Below the pieces are notes generated by a model, which had not been told where the DNA came from, did not search any database, and worked only from the letters and a program-made list of their open reading frames with translations. The translations under genes and the position numbers were made by a program. This document shows positions 47,814 to 59,230 of a stretch of 60,000 nucleotides of DNA, one piece after another. Where the stretch lies: positions 55,603,187-55,663,186 of the forward strand of contig NC_088301.1 of assembly GCF_032854445.1 (NCBI RefSeq). Direction: 5' to 3'. Position 1 is the first letter of the stretch, and the number at the start of each line of letters is the position of its first letter. Source of the stretch: Liolophura sinensis. Lineage: Eukaryota > Mollusca > Polyplacophora > Chitonida > Chitonidae.

Positions 47814-50027
47814 GCTCATGGCCAGGTGGCCAGTTCAGTGAATACTGCCACGACGTTATATATCTTACTGTCTAGAATAAACTTGTGAAATAGGCCTACA
47901 TATACATGTACAAAAAATACACAGTGAGTCTTGAACATCAGATGCTATGATTTAAGTCTGACGTGCTTTACCAGTATTTAGCTGGTAGGTCTATTGACTG
48001 TTGTTGCATTGACGAGAATGATCATTTTTTTTGTACGGTTTTAATGGTTCTAATAAGGTTATCTTGTCTTTAAACATTCAAAGTGACACTGTTTTGCTAT
48101 GAGCCAGATCAGTGTCTTTGCCACTGATGCATATTGAACTCAATAGGATGATCTGTTACTTATTTTCTAGAGAAGATCAAAGTCAGAGCTCAAAAGTATA
48201 TATTTGAATTGAAAGCAAATATTATTTATTATTATTTTTTAAAATTTTTTTGTTTTTTGCTTTAAATGGTCAGTATCCAAAGTAAATGCCTACAGGGGCA
48301 CCAGTGGACAGCTTTCTCTCGCCTGCAGCTTGCTTGTCTTAAACACCGTGCATAGCCCTCCACATACATGCATTGATCAAGTTGTGTTTGCCTCAGTGCC
48401 TGTGTACTGTGATATGGTGGAATGTTGTATCTAATGTATAAGTTGTAGCGTTTCTTGGTTGTAGTTTTTAAAACCAGTGAAATTGAATGTCATGCCACAA
48501 AAGTATCTGATCTAGAAGCTGATTGATGGCAGGAGATCCATTATAATAAGAAAAAAATTTAAATTAAATTATGACAATGCATAGACATGTGCTATGTATG
48601 GAGGGGTAGGGGAGCGAGGCTGAGATAGTTGTAACCTGTCCACTTCTGATCAACTATTTGACCATAGCTCCCCCTCTTCCCACCAGACACACACCCAGCC
48701 TTCTACCCCTAATCACATAACATATGACTTCTTTGTATCTTTGCAGAAGTGTCATTGAAGTGATACACATCTTCCAGGAACCATTCCAGCTTGTGTAGTT
48801 TGCAAGAAATTACTTTGAATATTCTTCTCAATATGGTAGGTGTGGATTCCATGAGAGTCTTGATTACTTTGCAAATTAAGTAGCTTGAGCTTGACTGTTA
48901 TCATATCCAGAAATTCCTGTTGCATGGCTGGGTTTGATCTCACAGCTATCTGACAATAGCATACTTATGTATACATGTTCATTGCTATTTGATATAGTTT
49001 TGGTGAAGAAAATAAGTTTCAATAATTATAAATTGCTAGTCACTTATACTTTAATTTCTGTCCAATTGCCTTCCTACAATGGACATATAAGTGAATGATT
49101 GGCAGCACCAACACTAGATAACCATGTTATCATATGGTTGAAGAGCCTTGTGAACTACAGTATCAGCAGCTGGAAATAGAAGATGGCTGCACTTGGGTAT
49201 TTGGGTGTAGGAACATAACTGTAAAGCCATCTCTGTCAGTGTGTTTTAAGATTTTCTTTTTTGTATTGTGTTGGTGTTAACTTGTTGTTTTTTTTGAATT
49301 GGTAAGCCAGCAGAAAATACTTATATGAATTCCACTTATGTAAATGTTATCCAGAGAAATTTTGAACATTCAGATCCATTATGATTTAATAAGTGGCTGT
49401 ACATGTAGATAAAATGGCATGGGGTGTAGGTGGCTTGCTGTGACAAAGGAACATTGTGAAGATTAGAATCCATTCTAGTTTATATATAACACAGTTTAGT
49501 AGTTGCAGTGGCATTCAGCATACTAGAACTAATGCCATACCTGTATCTACCTATGACATTATATAACAAGAGGTATATGTACCACATATAATATGCACAA
49601 TGTGGTCCATGGTAAATATACATAATATAAGGTCTATTTCAAGGATAGACGTAGAGTCCATTCTCCATATCTGGATACATGTCATAGCTATCAAAAGTTA
49701 TATATTTCCTTACTGTTTACGGTTATTGTTTTCATAAATAAAGTAACATGGCAAGTAGAACATGTCCAGCTGGGCCCTTAGTGTCTTTCACTGGTGGGTG
49801 CCATAATGATATAATGCAGGTTCTAGCCAATCTAATCCTTATTTAATCCTCTGTTGCTATTCTGTGGATTAGTTAAGCGACAGTACAATTAACATCAGAT
49901 ATGTGCATGTCACTTTGTGATAGGTAGAATAATGCAAGTAAAGATGAAATTAGATTTTATGTTTATTTGTTATGTGTACTGCCATTATGCTAATTTTAAC
50001 AGTCATAATTTTCCCTTTTTGTTTCAG

Positions 50028-50221
50028 TGAAAATTCACTGCTCAGCCAAAAAGTAACAATCTAACACATACACACCATGGGTGTAACACTGGAGCGAGTA
50101 CAATACAAATTTGCCTCCATCATTGGAGAACTCTGCAGTGAACCAGATATCCTTTCACAATTTGCAGTATGGGTGGATCTCAGATTAGCAGAATACAAGT
50201 TAAAAGGATCTATCTCCTTGG
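50028..50221 (+). CDS. N-terminal module exon (MGVTLERVQ), gene 3
   Basis: The acceptor is tttttgtttcag, the 5'UTR part 50028-50076, the start at 50077 in ACCATGG, and the donor TTGG|GTAAGA (phase 1). It is identical to the other two copies except Tyr10 for Phe10. If read through, the frame would continue into intron as a 102-codon ORF, but the splice donor and paralogy say otherwise. Confidence 0.88.
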
Positions 50222-53200
50222 GTAAGATTTTCTTTTGTGTTTGTCGTGGAAAAAAGGCTATGTTAAATCAGTTTGTGGATAAAAGCGCTGAACTGTGTTT
50301 TAGCTGCTTTTCCTCTTCATTTTATCAAGGGATGCTGTGTTTGAATGTCAGTTGTCAGTTAGCATCAATAAACATTTATATGTAGCACATTGTCTGTTTG
50401 CCAAATACAGAGATACATGTAGTGTTATAGTGTCATGCGTCTAAAATGTGCTCACATGTGCATTGCATTCAGACGAACCAGGTAGGTTTATTTATTGATT
50501 GTTATTTCATGCCATTTTGATTTTCATCAAATAAAATTTGTTTTGACAATTCTGCTCATTATTTGACTACCATAATGCTGGCTGCTGTCATGTAAGTGAA
50601 ATATTTTTGAGTATGGCGTAAAACACCAATGAAATAATTATTTGGCTACATGTAGTTACTATTGCTGCTTCAGTGCATGTGCATAGGGTAACATTGATAA
50701 AAGTAGATCTAGTAAAATAAAAAGAAAGTAGTAAATTGATTGGGAAGTTAATTGTCTCCCTTTCCAACAAAATGACCACAACTATTCACGATAACAGCAT
50801 GTATGTCCACGGGTTGAAAAGCCGCCCCCCACCCCGCCCCCAAAATGCCAAAACGACTGGACAACACAAACGCTGTTAATTCTTTACTTATAATTATTAA
50901 ATCCAACAGACAAATCGGGGTTTGCAAAATAGTGAATTTTATGGTTGTCCTTTGGACACCCATGCAGTTGCTGTTGATCACTATTTTTTATGGTGTATGA
51001 ATTAGAAACCAGACAAGGTTTAGAAAAAGCAGACTTTATTACAAGAAACTACACAGTCCAATGAATAAAACAGCCTGGAAATGTTTGTTTATTACATCAA
51101 TTTTGGTTTGGTTCATTTTGGAATTTGGACAATTCATGTCCTGCTACTGTTACATCAGCCAAGGAACATCTTTCCTCCACAATGAAACAGATGCTTGTTT
51201 TCTTTTCTTTTCGTATCCATATCTTGGGGCCTCCGTGGTTGAAGGGGGTTAACATGCCAGCACGGTGCAATGGCCCAGGAGCCCCCCACCAATGGAGTTG
51301 CTGTGAATTCAAGTCCAGCTCAAGCTGGCTTTCTCTCCGGCTGTACATCTCTGTCAGCAACATGCGAATGGTCATGGGTTACCTCAGGGCTCTGCTTGGT
51401 TTCCTCCCACCATAATTGTGGTGAAATGCCAATCAAATAAATAAATAAATAAATATCCCTTTCTGAAGTCAAGGAATAAGTATTAAATTTACCTTGCTGT
51501 GAGACAGAGCTGTTTCACAGTTGTGAAATAAAGGCGGGTGTTATAAATGATTTCGCATGTATACAATCAAGAAAAGACAAGGAACATTCTGGACTAGGAC
51601 TGATTTTACATCACCACAAAGATAAGGTGCATATAAAATACTGTTGGTATAAAAATTGTGTAACTTTTTCATTTCACGTAGATTGCTCTGGCGAGACACC
51701 TGATCCGATATGGCTGAAAGGCATTCTTAGTGCTTTAATAGCTAAGAGGCTGGCCAAGGGCAAAGCAGCAGTATTATCATCATCCAAGTGTATGCTAGCC
51801 ACAGGAGAGGACCAGAAAGTTAAGAGCCTGGTAAAACTGCAAACTCCCGTTATCCGAATCTCAGGACCTCGGTCAGCTCAACAGACTGTGGAGCCACAAG
51901 TGACAATTCCACCTAACTTTATTGTTAAAGGAGAACCGGAAGAAGAGAAAGTTTATCCACAAGTAAGTTTCCAGGACCATGCCTATTTAGGTGACATCAT
52001 CAGGAGAAAACGTGCTGCAGAAACAGTCTCTTCAGAATCACCAAAGAGGGAAAGAGTTGAAACCATTCCGTCCAGTCAGAGTATTGTGTTGCCTGACGAT
52101 TTCCAGTCCATACCACGGCAGGTTGTTGCAGATGAGGGAGTGACAACATTGTTAGACACGGCATCTCCAATCACAGGTTCAGAATACCTTCCGGCTGCAA
52201 CCAATGAAACTCCAAGCCCTGGTGAGTCTGATATATCTTCATCTTTCTCAACAGCAACAGGATATTCATCACATACATGTATACCACCTTTAAACTCTTG
52301 AAATTTATCAACCCATAGCAGATGTTCTCACTACAGCATTGGTTGTGAATAATGTTACATCTGTATAAAAGTAATGACTGAACTACAACAAGCATATTCA
52401 TACATCCACACACCAAGGAAAGCCCACCATTGTAAAATATGATTTGAACACAACATTGTAGAAGAGCCATGTTGGGATGTTTGTAGGTATGTTTTGAGCA
52501 ATTACCTTGATATCCACAAAGGAAGTACCATGTATGTGTCATGCTCTATTGGCTGGATTGCGAAAAGCAAAATCTGGTCTCTATATCATTGGTGAAGTTT
52601 GGCTGGTTGGCAGGTGTCATTAGCTAAGGTTAGTTTCTGGCTTGAAGTTTGTTGCGGATGGGTTGCTCTATGCTGTGTATGTTAGGTTATTTAGAGGCAA
52701 AGTTTGGGGAGTGAATCCCTAACCTCTCTTTGTTCAATGGCATGATTATTGTGTTATAAATGCTCCATGAAGCACATGTTGTGTAAAAGATACATGAGAG
52801 TTTAGTGTCTCCTTTTATTTAGGATTGTGCTTAGCTGGCCAATTTTCTGGTTGGTCATACCTCTTTTGGAACTGGAAACAGATCTCTACATCAATAAGTC
52901 AGTCATTCAGGATTTTTTATTTATATTTTTGTATGGTTTCACATTTGTGCAGAAATATTATTAGATGGTTGGTTTCGATTGTCAGATATTCATCTTTGAC
53001 ATCTTATATAACTGAAGCACTATTAAAGTGAGTATGACATAAGGTTTAATACTCCATACAGAGGCTGTTTGATTGGAGTTTTGATGTGGGAAGTTAGCAA
53101 TCACCATTCTAATTAATACTGTCATGGTATAGATATGTCTTAATACAACGAATAACAGGCTTAATCACTTGACTGGCTTCTATATTTGGTGATGTCATCC

Positions 53201-55578
53201 AAGTGTGTTCGTGAACAGTGTGTTTCTTCAGATGATTGCCTTCAGTGAGAACACCAAATTCCGTGTGTAAGTACAATTTATTCTGTGTTCTGGTTATTAT
53301 TTCCTAACTTTCCGAATTCCAATAACCCATAAATTTAATGTAAATTTAGTTTTTATTTTTATTAAGTGATTAAGCAGCAGAATATTTATTTGATTTATTT
53401 ATTTGGTTTGAGTACATATGGTAGTATTGTAGATGTTGTAGATGTTGTAGATGTAATACAGAAAACAGTAGATTCTAAATAAAATGCCTTCTGACAGTTT
53501 AAAATATAAATTAGTTTACTACATATATATGTAGCTTTATATTTTATTACAAACAGAATAATTCTTTCTTTCAATTTTGAGATTTCAATTTGTTTCCTTT
53601 TTTTCCAGGTGAATATCTGCAGACTATGGTTGCTGTACAGGCCATCCATTTGACGAACATTGTGTCATTTCCAGTCTTCCTAATAAAATTGGAATTTCGG
53701 TCTTTTTTGTGTTTTATTGTAAATGAATTCTTACCTGGTTGGCTCAACTGTAAGTTCATCCAGTTTCTCATGTACTAGGTTGCCTAGTTTACTTTGGCAG
53801 TAAAAAGTTTTAATAGATCTGCAGTATTGCTTACAGTTTAAATAACTGATCAGTTATTAACTGATTATGAGATCCAACTACCAATGTATATTGCTGTTGT
53901 AGTATATGTATAGTCTTGCTTCAATTGAAGTCATTCAGAGATTTGTATGGGGAAGTCACCCTTCAGTGGTACAGATTCATTTGCATTTTTTTTCTAATCA
54001 AAAAAGAGTGCTTTTGTGCCCATTAAATTGGAAAACAGGTACATGTACTGGAGAGGAATAGTGCATTTTTAGCTGCAGGAGAAAAAGGGGGATTGTCTTG
54101 CGCTGAATTGGATGTCAGGTCATTATATGCTGTGAATACTCGATCTATTACTATTAAAACAATTACTGGGTTGGTTGCACCATTTTATGAGAAAATAGTA
54201 AAGGAAATAAAAGATAAATTTTGTGCCACAGAGCTCACATTAACGAAGGTTTGATTGGTTTCTCTGTCCATCTTTTTAGACAGTGGTTTATTACTTTTTG
54301 CTGCAACTGATTTTTTTGGAACAAACACATTTGGAAATGACAGAATTCAGCAGCTTCTGTACATACAGAAAATGTATTTACACAAGCATAAGGAACAGTG
54401 TAAACATTTTGGACAAATTGCAAAACTTTACTTGAGTACCACATAAGACACATTAATCAAATAAATAAATAAATAAATCAAAACTGTGCTACCGACTCCA
54501 TCTGGTACCTTGAGGTTGAAGGGTGTGCGAGATGGGTGGTATTTAGCTGCGCATTTAATCACTGTGGTTAAGTTTCTCCTGCTGAAATTGTACTATTCCA
54601 GCTGTGTAATAATAATGGAACAGGTGGACTCTGAAACCTATTTTGTCTTATTTTGACATAGCATTATAACCTGCATAAAAGTGGAGATTTTTCTTCACAC
54701 TATTTTCTTGACATTAAAGGGTTGTTATGCGAATGCATCCGATTTATCCAACAGATACCCGCAAACCAATCCAGAGAGGTGACCCTTTCCTATCGTCCGA
54801 AGGCAAGAGGGAATTTAGATCAGAAACGGTCTATAAAAAATTATATCAAGATTTACCTGAATTTGATGACTTTATCTTAGCTGGTGACACATCTAGTTCA
54901 TTATCTGCTGAACAAACATTGTTGCATCAAGACCCATCTAGTCTAGACTATTCCTTAAAGTTCCCGTTGTCCCCGGGTAAGCTCGGTAGTAGTTTTGAGG
55001 ATGACACAAGTTTTCAGGAGTCACTCACTGACGAAGAAATTAGACTGGACCAAGAACCATCTGATCACAGCTCCCTCCAGCATCAAGAAGTCCAAACGGC
55101 AGATTCATATAACACAAGGAGGTCGGTTAGAATTCCGGCGGAGACGTCGACGGAACAAGAGGAGAAAGGCATTGAGGCCAAACGTTCGCGGAAGTACTCC
55201 CCAAAGGATCGTAAGAGACAAGAACTTCTTTACATGCGAAAAACATTTGAACGATGGGTAAGGGAAACGTATCCGGGAGAAACACGCAAGTGCGAGTCTA
55301 TACCGCCTGAAGAGCTGGACCCTTATCTAACCCATTTCTTTTCGGTTATCAAAAATCGCAATGGAGAGGATTACGACCATGGGACTTTCAGAAAGTTCCA
55401 AGGCAATATGAACCAGTATTTGAAGGAATGCGGTTACCCATCTAATATTACTACTTCAAAGTTGTTCGTATCAAGCCAAATGGCCTTTGCCGACAGAAGA
55501 GACAGCTTGAAAAACAGACAATTAAAGGCTCTTACATTGTGTGTCCAAAGTAAAAGTATAGCCACTAAAATGACTTAG
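50077..55578 (+). CDS. Crypton-derived modular gene 3 (whole gene model)
   Basis: Coding exons 50077-50221, 51682-52221 and 54755-55578 sum to 1509 nt, an uninterrupted 502-aa product. All junctions are phase 1. The design is the same as genes 1 and 2: helical N-terminal module, NLS-bearing linker, single core-binding domain, stop. Because phases match, the linker exon could also splice to the core-binding exon at 59774. A further phase-compatible acceptor at 53609 is noted among the findings. The inferred product is a nuclear, DNA-binding protein without recombinase activity. Confidence 0.78.
50566..50640 (+). mobile_element. SINE family A, 3' fragment
   Basis: accataatgctggctgctgt, a gtaagtgaaatatttttgag block and atggcgtaaaacaccaatga match the SINE 3' end. 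It lies in intron 1 of gene 3. Confidence 0.8.
51226..51453 (+). mobile_element. SINE family A, copy with tRNA-like head
   Basis: The most complete copy in the window: ggggcctccgtggttgaagg head, B-box-like gtgaattcaagtccagctca, the aacatgcgaatggtcatggg body, cctcccaccataatt, then a (AAAT)n tail. About 45 bases before the tail (the gtataagtgaaatattcttg block) are deleted. It lies in intron 1 of gene 3. Confidence 0.85.
51682..52221 (+). CDS. Linker exon (D-CSGETPDP), gene 3
   Basis: The acceptor is tttcacgtag and the donor CCTG|GTGAGT, 540 nt, phase 1 at both ends. It encodes CSGETPDPIWLKGILSALI, then AKRLAKGKAAV. The linker has a SUMO-type VKGEPEEEK, then IIRRKRAAETVSSESPKR, a clear bipartite nuclear signal aligning with the basic patches in genes 1 and 2. 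The rest is Ser/Thr/Pro-rich and differs from the paralogues, as expected of a disordered tether. Confidence 0.86.
52222..54754. other. Intron of gene 3 before its terminal exon
   Basis: AT-rich, with a TTGTAGATG microrepeat at 53427-53455 and an (AAAT)n tract at 54463. No SINE head and no further core-binding domain were found. The ORF at 53.6-53.8 kb is discussed in the findings. Confidence 0.4.
54755..55578 (+). CDS. Core-binding-domain terminal exon, gene 3
   Basis: The acceptor gatttatccaacag is chosen because it restores phase 1; the stop is at 55576. It encodes 274 residues, the longest of the set. A ~165-residue acidic Ser/Asp/Glu-rich linker (DLPEFDDFILAGDTSSS, DEEIRLDQEP) could be an activation-type segment. 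A second basic patch (KRSRKYSPKDRKRQ) precedes the domain: KTFERW, CESIPPEELDPYLTHFF, GEDYDHGTFRKFQGNMN, YLKECGYPSNITTSKLF, then SQMAFADRRDSL. AATAAA occurs at 56315 and 57148. An overlapping +2-frame ORF is a shadow. Confidence 0.88.
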
Positions 55579-58500
55579 CTCATGATTTAGGAATGAAAAC
55601 TGCTACATTGGAGATTTGAATATCAAACCCAACTTCATTATATGTACCGGTATGTCTTTCAGGAAGCTTTGACGAGTTTCTGTGAGCAACAGAAGTCACG
55701 GGTTGATCTCCTTCCCGCAATTATTCATCATCAAGTTTTCTTCTTTAGGCAATCTGTAATATGTTTTTGGTTGGAGAGTGATTGTGAGGTTTCAGCAGCC
55801 TTTGTCGTCTCCATAATCCCGATATGATGTTTTGTCGAGCATCATCATGATTGTGTCGCTAAAAGTGCTGGCTGAATATCAGTTGCTATGAATTAAAAAA
55901 AAAAAACATACGGGCTGGTTTATTCAGAAGAACTTCGAAACTATTTTCATAGTAAATGCATCATTCAGCCTTTTTATTGGTATACTGCACTGTTTCCAGT
56001 GTAACAATGTATCTTTTAAGGTTCATAACAAATCAGAAATGGTGTTAAAATTAGGCATTTTTGTGGGTGAAGTTCAAAGAGTTAATCATTTACGGGTATT
56101 TCATTTTGTTGAACCAATGAGGAGGAGTATTATGCACTTGCCATCATTTTGTGTTGTATGTTCGTAAACGGTTACGTTGACTGGGTTCGTGCTGGACATT
56201 GATTTCTGTTATTCTGAATGACTGAGTTCACCGAAAATCACATCTTGCCATCAGAAAATTTCATAATGCTGTATTATGAAGGTCATCTACTAATGATAAT
56301 ATGAGTGCATTTACAATAAACCCAAGTGGTTCCATTCTTAGTTTTTATGCATATCTTGCTGGACACACGCTCAACATTTTTTTTACCGTATATTTATATA
56401 TGTCCAGTGCATTCCTGCTTTATTGATGCATTTAACACCTTGTAGACTGACTTGGAGAGAATGATTCTTCCATGTAGCCACTGGCAAGTGTACAAAAACA
56501 TACAAATTGGCTTGGAAGACTCTACGGTTTTTCTTGTGTTTGAATCATGAATCTACCCTTTGTTCAGCTTCCACATGTTTTAGAATTATTTAACCATAGT
56601 GTTGTCTTGCTGACTGCTTCCACATGTTGATACATGTAGGATTATTCTTGTAAGAGGCAAAGGGTAGTTTGCAATAATTTGAACTTCAATGAGTGCATTT
56701 TTTTTTTTTTGGCCTCTTTTCTTTCGTATTATATTGAGCTTAATTAACACGTTTTAATGGGGGGGGGGGGGGGGAATACTTCGTGTATTATAGGTAGTGG
56801 TGCTGTATTTTGTTTGCAGACATTGCGCAATTTGACTTTTTTATTTAGGCATTGAGTGTAGACAGTTGTTTTCTACTTGAGAAGAATATACTTGTTTCTT
56901 ACTATTGGATATAAATAATTGGATGAAGATAACGTCTATTTTGTTATAGTGAGCATTTGAATCAAGTTTAGATAGTATTGTGAGTTAACATAATGAACTC
57001 AACACACTTGCCAATTGTGCCCCACCAATTTTAGAGATTTTTGTGTAAATGTTAACGTACAATGATGTCAATATTTTGTTCTACCGTGATGTTTTTCTTT
57101 GTAAGAAAGTGAATGGAAATGAATGAGGACGTGAATATTTTTATTTGAATAAAAAAAGTAAAATACCGAAGAAAGTCTCTTCTGTCAAATCTGAGGAATG
57201 TGCACACCTGCATGGGCCCTAATAGACAAACCAGTGTAGTTTTGGTTTATTTTCATACAATGATAAATCTTGTATCGAAGTAAATCCTGGTCTTATGTTC
57301 CTCTGAGAGAGTGTAATTGGGGGAGAAATGATTGGTTTCATACTTTCTCATTCTGTTTTGGTAGAGATTTCCCCTTCTGAAAGCTTTCTCGAGGTTTCAC
57401 AAGGGTTCGTCAAATGCTGTGAATCTGATTATGGATGCAGCTGTACTGCAAAGATGTACTATGCTTTACGAAGCCCGTTTGTGTTTTCTGCATATAAGGG
57501 TCTCATGGAGACTTGGGAATAAATATTGTCTTGAGGTATACCTTATTTTGGTGTAGTATTTAAAGACGGACAATTTGTGTAAGCCAATAAATCTAAGCAT
57601 CCCGCCAGCACTTTTTACCACCAACCTACATTCCAGACAAAATCTGTTTTAGGATACCTTACTTTTGTTTGGGGGTGTTAAATACTTTCTTTCAGAAATT
57701 TGTCAAATAATTTTGTTTCAGGTTGTGTCTGAAAGGTTGTCTAGAATACCTTTCTGTGTATAAGCTATTGTTTGATTTCAAGATTTTCATTATAAAGAAT
57801 TCAGTCGTTAATTTTACTTTTATTGATGCTTGGGCCCCAGCTATGCAGTGCGACGGGTATGAAGCAAGGAAAGGCATATACTGATACTTGTCCTGCAGCC
57901 TTTGGTGTCCATACTTAAATAAAAGTAAAAATATATATGACTTTGAAGTGACCGGAGTTATAACTGGAAGCCTTTTGTGAATACCAGCATCATCATTAAT
58001 GAGGGAATCACGTATCTGAGAACACGTCAGTGCTGTTGTAAAGTTCACTTGATAACAGTTCTGGTGACTTCTTGGAAACGTAATTCTATCATTAAAGAAG
58101 ATGTTTTTATGCGCAGAGATCTTCCTGTTGTATGCACCCGAATCTCTTACGCTGTTCATAGAAAACCTTGCTTCAACAACATGTAAGACAACAGAGAAAT
58201 CATCAACACATCGCGGCTAGATATATTCTGGCAATCAAAATGGATATCACAAAAGCAATCGAGCAAAACCACGAATAACGAAGTGCGAATTGCCTGCATT
58301 GCACCGATGAAACGATCGACGGCATACTGTAGCAGAGAAGAAAATGGAAGAGTGGACTGAAAAACATCAAGTTTCAGCAAGTCTGGGCGATAAAAAGTAG
58401 AAAGTGGCGTTCAAGCATAGAGGATGCCGTTGAGGTATGACCGATTATTTTGTTTGCCCAGTATTCGTTTCATTGGCAGATTTGATCATGTCTTCGGGTT

Positions 58501-59230
58501 GAACGCGATACATGAGATGCATCAGCCATGTTCACGCATTTTTTTCCTATGAAAAACGCGCAATTCCACGATAAAGCATTGTTGTCCCCTTTGGTGATTT
58601 TAAGTCTTGAAGCCAACCCTTTACGTGTCTTGTTTCCGGTTTTTGTGGACCCCTTTTCCGTGTTCATTGGCGATATATGAAGCCCCAGCACAGCAGGACT
58701 CGCACTGGCGGTCAAGCACCTATATTTCCATTGTTTGTCTGTGTCACATGTTGATGGCAACCTTGCTCAGCGGCAGTTCCTCCGCCAGGGAAGGTAGACA
58801 TCTGCATGCTGGCAAAGCACATGCGACATATCGGTTCTGTTCTGTCCTGTCATAAGGGAGAAGCCTGGTTTTACAAAGCCTTTCATGCCTGAGAGTATCC
58901 TTAATTTTCCATGATGACGTACACAGACAGTGAACGTCGTCATGCTAGATAAGTCTACCTCAGGATATTCTGGCTGTAGGAAACAGGGCCATTGGTATTT
59001 CAAAGCGTGATCGCCCTTCTGTCAGTGCCTTATGAGTTGTTTTGAACTGACTTTCACACAGAGAATTTTGCGCTGAAGTCCTCGTATAGTACTATTTTAG
59101 CGTCCTGCGTCAAAATAGTTCTGACGATGAAATTCGCCTAAAATCGCCTAGTGAAACGGAGTTCGTAAACTCTTGTAATATTTATCCTACTTTGTCGGGC
59201 GTTTGGGACGTTACTCCTAGCTGAACTATC
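55579..59230. other. 3'UTR of gene 3 and spacer to gene 4
   Basis: AATAAA signals at 56315 and 57148 are candidate ends of gene 3. A 16-G run lies at 56759-56774. Beyond 57.2 kb nothing coding was recognised; the last few hundred bases before 59231 should hold the gene 4 promoter, but no TATA box stands out. Confidence 0.4.

Larger units (their letters stand above)
41427..50027. other. Gene-poor interval between DCXR and gene 3
   Basis: This 8.6 kb stretch holds a SINE A remnant (43.7 kb), a nested SINE B pair (44.3-44.6 kb), a short CT-rich tandem repeat (46.48 kb) and one possible broken ORF (47.4-47.8 kb). The remaining short ORFs show no recognisable domain. The promoter and 5'UTR exons of gene 3 should lie near its 3' end. 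Confidence 0.45.

Noticed and set aside
54995-55261. 88-codon Arg-rich plus-strand ORF
   Set aside because: Out-of-frame shadow of the gene 3 terminal exon.
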